This document shows, one piece after another, positions 56,514 to 64,000 of a stretch of 64,000 nt of DNA (its first letter is position 1; each line of letters begins with the position of its first letter). The notes under the pieces were generated by a model. The model was not told where the DNA came from and made no database searches. It worked only from the letters and a program-made list of their open reading frames with translations. Location of the stretch: NCBI GenBank assembly GCA_036186865.1, contig AP025042.1:33012268-33076267 (forward strand), written 5' to 3'. This stretch comes from Eustoma russellianum (taxonomy: Eukaryota > Streptophyta > Magnoliopsida > Gentianales > Gentianaceae). The position numbers and the translations under genes are program-made.

Positions 56514-56881
56514 TTCTATCTTTTGCATGATTTGCAAAATAAAGGGAGAGATAGAATACGAACATATTTTAGTTGGTAAGTCATGATTTGGTTGGTTGAA
56601 TAATATGCTAAGTCTCAATGGTTATAAGTTTTGGAGCATAGGTTAAGGGGGAGAGTATATTTTTGAGGGGGACCACATGAACACATATGTTAAAAGCATG
56701 AGAGAATTGAGAGTTTGAAAACAATTGGTATATAATTGGTGAAACAATTGGTAATTGGTGAGGTTTTCAAAACAATTCAATTGGTATAAAATTGGTAAAT
56801 ATGTGATAAATAATTGTTAAAGTGTTGTGACATTAAAATAATGTTATGTTATTTCGAAAATCATCCAAAAATGGGAGAATG
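56514..56881 (+). other. Copia-F 3' untranslated region and polypurine tract
   Basis: Purine tracts TTAAGGGGGAGAG (about 56645) and GAGGGGGACC lie inside. AAAAATGGGAGAA (56868-56880) directly abuts the 3' LTR and is the likely primer for plus-strand DNA. The stretch 56730-56830 repeats AATTGGTAAAATTGG-like words. Confidence 0.65.
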
Positions 56882-57082
56882 TTGAGAAATATGTTTGGAT
56901 AATTTTCAAGGACATGATTTTAAGTAGTGGGTACTTAACAATGTCACACATGCTATAAATGATTAAGAGTTGAAAGAGTTAAGAAAAATAACATTGATCT
57001 CTCAGGTTGCTGCACTTCGATCGATCGATGTACTTCGATCCCTCACGTCGATCGATCTTGTGACGCAGAGAAAGTTCAAGAC
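56882..57082 (+). repeat. 3' LTR of Copia-F, first piece
   Basis: Matches 40415-40605 of the 5' LTR, including TGATCTCTCAGGTTG and the first GATC palindromes. Interrupted at AAGTTCAAGACCTT by the poly-T start of a LINE. Confidence 0.9.
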
Positions 57083-57089
57083 CTTTTTT

Positions 57090-57900
57090 TAAGCAAAAGA
57101 GATATATATATTTTATTATGCCTCACTTTTGGTGGAGGAATACCATATTACAATCTGATTCAGCGAAGGAGAAATGATAGTATAATGAACAAATAGTTTC
57201 TAGTCTCCAATCGTATATGATATGCGGCATTAAAACCTTGGCAAGTAAAACCACCCTTGTGGATAAAACCTTGGCAAAGGAAAAAAGCGTACATATTTAT
57301 ACGATTGGAATCATTACATGAATACAATGAGTATCCCGTTGTTGAGGTTCCAACACCCAGAAGTTGAAGTTTTTGACCCTGTTGCTGTAGCCATGAAACA
57401 TTGCTCCTCCAAGTCGTATGTTGCCCAGCATCCATGCATGAAAGAGAAATCAATGCAGTTAGTGAAAGTATTCCATTATCAACAGTGAGTATGTAGCAAA
57501 CATTAGAATGAAATATATTACCCATATTGCCTATATCCGGAGAAACAGGAAACCAAAAACATGTCAAAAGCGAGTGCGGATATATTAGTGCGCATATAAA
57601 AACATGGAGTAGATATCTTACGATATAGGAAACAAAGTATAGTAAAAGCTCTAGACATGTCGAAGATGGGGTGGCTTTTGTCTGATAACTTGCTTGAACT
57701 ATTGGAGGTAACTCTGCTATGGTCCGAAAAACTGATAGACGATTGTTGAACTGACCATATTGTGCTAAGAAGTGTGCTGGTTAGTTCGCCTCTCTCGGCG
57801 CATATGATAATGTTGAAGTTAAAGTAATTAACAATTCACGGAAAAGCAAGGCATGTGTGGATGTACTTTGTTGCACCTCTGAAATGATCCCCTGTGCATC
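57090..57900 (-). other. LINE 3' untranslated region
   Basis: No coding frame fits a known domain. It lies between the RNase H piece and the poly-A tail. The apparent minus frame of 135 residues at 57160-57567 has no recognisable motif and is not called. Confidence 0.5.
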
Positions 57901-57911
57901 CACATCCACAT

Positions 57912-58230
57912 CTATCGAAATCCAATATCTAGCAAAATATAAATAACCATAGTATCTGCCTGAAATTCAGCTGTCGCCGGGGTAGATAGTGGCAGGTGAA
58001 AAGAGATTTCTCCAATGAAAGTACCATTACTATCACGCAAAGTACCACTACTATCACGCAATATAGCACCTCCAGATGCTACTATTCGCCCGTGGGATGC
58101 ATTTGTATTCAATTTAAATCTATCAGATAGAGGGTGCATCCACCGAGCAACCAAACAACTCGAAGATTTTATGATTGGAGATAACCCACATGCTATTAAT
58201 TCTGGATCCGAAACTGCATATTTTTTACCT
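57912..58230 (-). pseudogene. LINE ORF2, RNase H-like domain
   Basis: WMHPLSDRFKLNTNASHGRI and GGAILRDSSGTLRDSNGTFIG match the plant LINE RNase H start (KLNTDAS...GGxxRDxxG). The first catalytic Asp is Asn here. A 21-bp tandem duplication (58018-58058) makes RDS-GTL repeat. The frame ends early after LPLSTPATAEFQAD. Confidence 0.7.
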
Positions 58231-58232
58231 GT

Positions 58233-59112
58233 CTAAGATGTTGACCAATCATAAATTGGTCTTCGGATGTTTTCTAGAATAACTCTTCGTCGCCAGCGTC
58301 CCTCCCCAAAAATGATGGAAGCGTAAGCCTTCAAAAGTTCCCAAATGATGATCGACGGAGCAACTATATGTAAGATGCCTTTGAATGATTTACCTTTTGT
58401 AGACATCCACCATTGCATCAGATATTGCTGAAGAGTTCTATTCAACTTGTTCGGTCCATCTAAGTAGACGCTGTAAGTACTCCAAATTTCCTTAACTTCA
58501 GGACACTCAAGGAATATGTGATCAACTGTTACTATGGCTTGAAAGCAAAAAGGACATTGACTGGGATAGGCATAGATAAACCGACCTAGATTTTCTGGGA
58601 GAAGTAATGCTTTCTGATATAGCCTCCATAGGAATACTCGAATGTTGGGGGAAATGTGCTTATGCCATATAAATTGAAAAGATAAACGATGAATACCCAC
58701 CTTTCGAACTTGGTTATAAGCCCTTGTATTGAAAATTGCCCAGCCGAAAGATGTTCCATACAAAAAGAATGAACACGACATATGCGTTTCCAAACTAGAG
58801 AGTCTGTGAGTCGTATTTCAAATTAATTACGATTGGCATACTTAGCTTGGAAAATGTACTCCATAAGGAGTCTTGCGCTCGATAGCGCCACCATAGTCTG
58901 CAAGAGTATACCATCCGAAGATCGTCTAATTTCCGAACTCCTAATCCTCCTTCATACGTTGGCCGAAATAACCTGTCGCTTGATACCCAAGAGTGGCGTT
59001 TCCTATCCTCTTTACTGCCCCAGAAGAATTTAGTCATTAAGCGTTGCAAAATGCGAATAACACTCTGTGGCAGCGAGCAAGCAGCTAGCATATGTAATGG
59101 TATCGCAGACAA
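58233..59112 (-). pseudogene. LINE ORF2, C-terminal part with zf-RVT region
   Basis: First piece: LPQSVIRILQRLMTKFFWGS, RKRHSWVSSDRLFRPTYEGGLGVRKL and SCRLWWRYRAQDSLWSTF. Second: FQFIWHKHISPNIRVFLWRL, LPENLGRF, CPFCFQAIVTVDHIFLECPEV and IWSTYS. The C-x2-C ... H-x4-C pattern is the zinc-binding reverse transcriptase region (zf-RVT) of plant LINEs. A stop or frame change separates the pieces near 58794. Confidence 0.85.
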
Positions 59113-60540
59113 AACATGCTTGATTAATATTAGTCTTCCTGCATGATTCAGAAATTTATTCTACCACATATTAAGCTTAGACTGAAAAGAAGAAATTAAA
59201 TTAGAGAAATGTGCTGCCCTTTCCTTCCCTCTATGTAATTGAACGCCTAAGTACTTGATTGGGAGTGAGACTGATGTCATTTGTAATTCATATTCCATCT
59301 GCCGAATCGATGTGGGTGATAAGTAAGATGCTGGAACAAAATGACTCTTCCGAAATCAACTGCTTGTCCCGAAGCACTTTGATATGATTGTTCCTTAAAT
59401 TCATTAATCCACTATTTAGAAACACAAGCAAATCATCAGCAAAAGCAAGATGAATAGTGCATGGTCTAGCTCTGCCTGTGTTATAATAATGTATAGTGCC
59501 ATTCTCTACCAAAGTGTTCAAACCCCTTGAGAATGCTTCTGATGCTAAAATAAATAATATTGGAGACAAAGGGTCTCCCTGTTTAACCCCCTTGAAGGCT
59601 GAAAATAACCCGATGTCACCCCATTCACCAAAACTGATAAGTACGTTCCATTTAAATGATTGAAAATAAGATTGATGAATCTAACTGCAAAACCAAATCT
59701 TGTCAGTAACCTGGAAAGAAATGTCTAATTAACTTTGTCAAATGCCTTCATCATATCGAATTTAGTTATTACATTCAATCCTCGGACCTTCTTGTCTAAT
59801 AAATGCACCATCTCTCTCGCCATAACAATTTGATCCTATATGTCTCTTCCTTTAACAAATCCTGCCTATTCCGTAGAAATTTTTTTTCAATAGCGGTTGC
59901 AGTCTAGAAGCTATGATACGTGTAGCCACCTTCGATATAAAATGTGCTAGACTTATGGGCCCAAAATCTGAGAATGTTCGAGGATTGGGAACCTTTGGCA
60001 ACACCGTAATTAACGTACTGCCCATTGCTCTCGGCATAGGAATGCCTAGAAAGAATTCTTGCATGGCCTTGTGTACATCATGATGAACTATAACCCAACA
60101 TGTACGAAAAAAATGTCCATTGTATCCATCTGGTCCAGGCGCACTATTGGGATCCAATGCCCAGACTGCTTCTTTAACCTCGGTGATCATCGGCAATCCC
60201 ACCAAGAATTGGTTATCTGAATCTGAGACTAAAGTAGGTATGAAATCCAAAATATTACTATCTTCTGAAATAGGATATGCTAAGAATAAATCAGTATAAT
60301 AAGTAACCGCTGCTTGTTGTATAGAGGATTGTGTATCACATAAACTGCCATCAGAATTTCGGATAGATGTAATTGATTGGTGAGAATGTCTATCCTTGAA
60401 AATGTTATGAAAATAAGAGGTGTTAGCATCTCCTTCTGATAACCACCTAACTCGTGCTTTTTGTGCCCAGTATATAAGATGTTTGCGTTCTGCTAGCTTG
60501 TATGCCTGGGCTGGATTATACTGCATACGAGCCTCTGGTG
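59113..60540 (-). pseudogene. LINE ORF2, reverse transcriptase
   Basis: KARVRWLSEGDANTSYFHNI, SPILFILASEAFSRGL and AFADDLLVF (active site, about 59425-59450) together with LDPNSAPGPDGYNGHFFRTCW and VLPKVPNPRTFSDFGPISL are the classical non-LTR RT blocks. Known: L1-type RT copies the element RNA at the nicked target. Two or more frame breaks lie at 59852 and between 59570 and 59850. Confidence 0.88.
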
Positions 60541-61035
60541 TAGGATGCTGATCAAACTGAGTTTCGCAGCGTTAAAGTTCTTGTTTTGTATGATACAGCT
60601 GATCAAATATATTTCCAAACATATTTTTGTTCCAGTCCCTCAGATCTTTTTTAAGTTGTTGTAGCTAGTTGTACAACCCTCGCATGCCACCTACTGTGAT
60701 ATAGGAGTCCCAGGATGTTTTTACAAATATGAAAACCTCAGCATGCTATGTCCACGTGTTCTGAAAACGAAAAGATTTAGGACCAAAATAATCATTCTGC
60801 ATACATCGTAATAATAAAGGCGTATGATCCGATGTCAAACGTGGTAAATGTCGAACTCTCGAGTTTGGAAATAAACTATTAAAGGCCTCTGAGCATAACA
60901 TACGATTCAATCGACGTCTAACAATTCCCAATCCTCGACCACTTGTCTAAGTATGCATAGGACCATCAAAGGGCAGATCTATTAAAGAGCTGGATGAAAC
61001 GCAGTCATTAAAATCTTCCAGTGACGTTACTGACA
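60541..61035 (-). pseudogene. LINE ORF2, end of AP endonuclease domain
   Basis: GIVRRRLNRMLCSEAFNSLFPNS and VRHLPRLTSDHTPLLL are the typical last blocks of the LINE endonuclease (RLDR...LxRxxSDHxP). Upstream, LEDFNDCVSSSSLIDLPFDG corresponds to the DFN/GLxDLxxxG block and ends at the truncation at about 61035. Confidence 0.75.
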
Positions 61036-63417
61036 GATTAGAGAGTCCTGAGACACATCTATTGATCGATGTATACATTGAACCCTCACTTCGATCGATC
61101 GATGTAGGTCAGAGACAAATTCTGAAACTCATTGTGAGACATCGATATCTGAAGCTGAGGCACTTCGATCAATCGGTGTCTAGGGATTTTAGAAATATTT
61201 TTCTAAAATCTGATTTAGTGGTTGTTTTCATTTGTACATGTTTTATATATGTTCATTATGTGATTATTATGTGAATTTGATAAATATAAATGTCTTTTGA
61301 ATAATATTCCTTGGAAGTTTCTACAACTTACCAAAAAGGACAAAATTGATATTTTGAGTTTTGTAGGAACATGATATGGTAAAAATACTTCAAGGACTTG
61401 TTCTCATCTTATTTATCATGAAAAAGGTGTTATTGTATTCTTCTGACCATCGAGGTCATTTCTGGAGTTTTCTCTCACCAGGGGCATTTTGGTCATTTTA
61501 CCCCTGAGGGTATTTTTGGTATTGTCACTCAAGGAATTTCTTGAGTATATTCTTATCTTCATTCTGGAGTTGACTTATGATTATTTTGAAGATTATTTGG
61601 TGGTTCTTTATCTTATTCTCTTAATTGATGATATTATCGACGGTAGCGGGATATGTGACCGGTTGTGATACCACATTCTATTTCTTTCTTGAAGATCTTC
61701 TTCTATATGTTATTGGAGTGTATGTATCATCATATTTTAGAGAATTTCAAGGTGTTCAATGTGTGAAAATGATCACAACATACAAGAAGAAATATTGGGA
61801 ATTTTGGTGTTATATGTTGACATAATCTTGTCAACTATTATTTCTTAATATCTTCTTCAAAAATCTGAGTTGATATACATATATGCAAGCCTCCAAACAT
61901 GTATTAACAGGTGGTGTGTTATTCATTTTATGGCTTGGTGACAAGTGGACCAATCAAAACGAAGCTAGTTGGCAAAAGTTGCCAACTAGGAAATGTTTGA
62001 AATGTAGCCAACGGCTACAAGGTGAAAAAGAACTTATTTGGTCAAATTGTTTCAAGCCTCACATGCCTATTCTTTTGATAAGGAGTTGAGGGGATAGTGG
62101 AGGAGTTATACCACCCTATCTCACTATTTTATCTTCACATTTTATTTACTATTTCAAGGTGGAAAATCGGTCAAATTAATATCCAAGATGGACCAATTAT
62201 GTTGCTTCATTTTGCCATGTGTACAAGGTGATTAGGTGGCCAACAAATGATGTAAAGACAGTTAAGAATTAATGATGAAGATAGTGATACATTAGAGTTC
62301 TTATCTACAAGGACCAACTCACACTATAAATAGGAGGCAAAGGGGAAGAAGAAGAACACACTTGAAGCTCACCTGAAAGCAATAATTGATTTTTCTAGCT
62401 ATCTTCTTCTTATTATTCTTGTTCCATTCTTTGTAGTCAAGGTGTTCTTGTTGTATTTGTTGGAGAGCTACAAGCCTCTTGAGCTTCATTTGTAAGATTG
62501 ATTAGCCAATTCTATAAGACTACATCAATAGGTGGTAGAGATGTTGCAACTAAGTGTTGTATACAAGGTGTTCATCCAAGTCTTGAGTAGGGGTGGTGTT
62601 TAACCCAAGGATCAAGATTGGTTCTTGTTGTAATTTTGTTCATACCATAGTGAAATCAAAGGAAAAGTGTTCCTTAGGACTGGAGTAGGTCACATTGACC
62701 GAATCAGGATAAATTCTCGGTGTTCTTATCTTGTTTCTACATTTCTGCATTATGCCCGTTTTTTACTGCATATTTCACACAACTTCACACGTTTTCCAAA
62801 AATAGCTAAACACTTTCCAAATTCGTGATTTTTTGTGGAGTTATACCTCAAACTGTTAGCTTTCATTTGTAATAAGAATCACTTGATTTAAGCATGGGAA
62901 AGTTAGTATTTCAGTCTTTGCAAGATAACTGCTCCAATCTAGCTGCAATATGACCAGTTTTGAGAAAACTTGAATTCTGTTTGAATCAAGAATTGTTTAA
63001 GGTCAGGGCCTTTTGGAAACATAAATGAGAAATCCTTAAGAGTGTTTTAAAATAAACGTCAACCTTGTTTGTTGAGTATTCAAAGAGAAACACATTTTCC
63101 AATTTCAACAACATTCTGTCCAATTCTGCAATTGACCATCTAAATCTTTTTATTTGTTTGAATGGTCAAACGATATTATTTTTGTCTAATATTTGGACAG
63201 AGTCTTTTCAACACATTGGAGTTAAGTTCTGGAAATTTTTATAATTTTTGGAGTTGTGTATAAGGATTGTTGAATTTTTCAAAAAACGGGTTCTGAATCT
63301 GAGGTAGCCTCGGATTCTGTTTTCAAAGGAGATTTTTATCAAGGGTAGTAGTGTAATTTCTGTTAACCACTATTCACTCCCCTCTAGTGGTGTTTATTTC
63401 AGGTGCACGGTCCAACA
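61036..63417 (+). repeat. 3' LTR of Copia-F, second piece
   Basis: Resumes near CCTGAGACACATCTATTGATCGATG and matches 40640-42899 of the 5' LTR, including TATAAATA at 62325 and the end CGGTCCAACA. With the first piece it totals about 2.58 kb, against 2485 bp for the 5' LTR. Confidence 0.88.
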
Positions 63418-63622
63418 GATGCATTATACTTTTGGTTTCAACATATATGAACCATGAATGGTAGTTTCCATCAAGGGTATGAACATAAGAGCCATGATCA
63501 TGATGAAATGGACATGCAAATAAATATGATATGGAAACCATGAAAAAACACATCCTTAGGCCATGATAATCAAGAATGCACATCAAAATAATGGTGATGA
63601 AGCATACCAAAATTTGCGCCCT
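63418..63622 (-). repeat. Gypsy-G right LTR, last piece
   Basis: GATGCATTATACTTTTGGTTTC to ATGGTGATGAAGCAT matches about 23326-23533 of the left LTR in order, with small deletions. Confidence 0.8.
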
Positions 63623-64000
63623 ATACATATATATATATAGGAAAATATAAAAAAGATGGAAATTCTCTCTGGCTCCAGCGATCCATGGTGGTGGGCGTAA
63701 TTGCCGCTGCCGTCATCTTCCGATTCCAGCGATCACAGTGAACATCCCCCATTCTCTTTTGCGTTTCTTCTTTCTTTGCTGCATTACTATCGACTGCGAT
63801 CACCACAACAACAGTGACAATGCAGCCGCCATCCGCCATCTTTTGCCGCTGTTGTCTACGGCGATTCAAACTCCATTCCCATTTTCATTTCACCCAAAAC
63901 AATGACACGGCACAAAAGCATTCCCATGATCACATTTTTGGATGAAGAAATTGACGCCTTGGCCGTCCCATTCGTTTCTCATTGATGGGTATATTTTGGT
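63623..64000. other. Unassigned right edge
   Basis: After a short (TA)n run at about 63628-63641 the sequence becomes more GC-rich, with CCAGCGATC and GCGATCAC words. Short open frames exist but resemble nothing I know. The Gypsy-G LTR similarity has ended. Confidence 0.35.

Larger units (their letters stand above)
57083..61035 (-). mobile_element. L1-type LINE, 5'-truncated, in the 3' LTR of Copia-F
   Basis: Minus sense: endonuclease end, RT with FADD, zf-RVT region, RNase H, then a short poly-A (poly-T at 57083-57089 on plus). The 5' end is cut inside the endonuclease. No clear target duplication is seen. About 30 bp of the LTR (between CAAGACCTT and CCTGAGGCAC) appear to be lost or changed, so insertion may have come with a small deletion. 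Confidence 0.85.
40415..63417 (+). mobile_element. Copia-F: complete-ended but dead SIRE-like copia element with three nested insertions
   Basis: LTRs start TGTTGAGAAATATGTTTGG (40415 and 56882) and end in CA (42899 and 63417). GATGC flanks both ends (40410-40414 and 63418-63422), a perfect 5-bp target duplication. The paralogous LTR of Gypsy-G at about 23320-23335 (AATGATGCATTATAC) shows the empty site. Inside: gag pseudogene, MITE, Gypsy-D, pol pseudogene, PPT and a 3' LTR split by a LINE. Without the nested inserts the element would be about 10.4 kb. Confidence 0.92.
21402..63622 (-). mobile_element. Gypsy-G: old Ty3/gypsy element whose right LTR is split by two insertion nests
   Basis: Minus sense. 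Left (3') LTR about 25263-21402; internal remnant 27715-25264 with a gag start, a zinc-knuckle relic and the last bases of pol. The right (5') LTR is in three pieces: 27716-29334, 40375-40414 and 63418-63622. These align in order with 21402-23017, about 23286-23330 and about 23326-23533 of the left LTR. About 270 bp of LTR are missing at the first break. Most of pol is deleted. Confidence 0.75.

Noticed and set aside
1..64000. tRNA or rRNA genes
   Set aside because: Only tRNA-complementary primer sites were seen; no cloverleaf-like sequence or rRNA core words were noticed.

Overview
The window looks like repeat-rich intergenic DNA from a seed plant nuclear genome, most likely a eudicot with a large genome. 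It is AT-rich, it has GT-AG introns, and almost every recognisable protein is a broken plant retroelement protein: Ty1/copia of the SIRE/Maximus type, Ty3/gypsy, an L1-type LINE and plant transposon-associated domains. I recognise no intact host gene, tRNA, rRNA or CRISPR. The species cannot be named from the sequence.

Layout. 1-1304 (-): broken gene of the putative plant transposon protein type. 1632-1912: array of short palindromic words. 1913-7915 (-): Copia-A with a 5' LTR, gag and broken pol. 7916-9762: non-coding, with a three-copy tandem repeat. 9763-10680: LTR fragment with GATC palindromes. 10681-14617: Gypsy-E, an LTR plus a spliced extra gene running against the element. 14618-18502 (+): Copia-B, a long LTR and gag only. 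18503-21401: unassigned. 21402-63622: one old gypsy element (Gypsy-G, -) whose right LTR has been split by two large insertion nests.

The first nest (29333-40374) is an inverted pair of LTR ends (LTR-H) holding Copia-C (30096-39076, -). The second nest (40415-63417) is Copia-F (+), bounded by 5-bp target duplications GATGC. Inside it sit a Harbinger-type MITE (44633-45073, TSD TAA), a complete 8161-bp Tat-like gypsy element (Gypsy-D, 45260-53420, TSD GCCTA, two 1129-bp LTRs) and a 5'-truncated LINE (57083-61035). The insertion order is therefore readable: G, then H and F, then C, D, MITE and LINE.

Function. None of the elements looks autonomous. Copia-A lacks protease and the integrase N-terminus. 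Copia-B has gag and no pol. Copia-C, of the same LTR family as B, has pol but has lost most of gag. Copia-F has several stops, frameshifts and deletions. Gypsy-D and Gypsy-E carry an antisense, intron-containing gene with its own TATA box near the 3' LTR.

The most unusual signals are structural. Each copia LTR family here carries a serial array of palindromes with a different sequence. Gypsy-D carries a roughly 110-bp tandem repeat in which every unit holds two hairpins with different stems but the same AACCTG loop.
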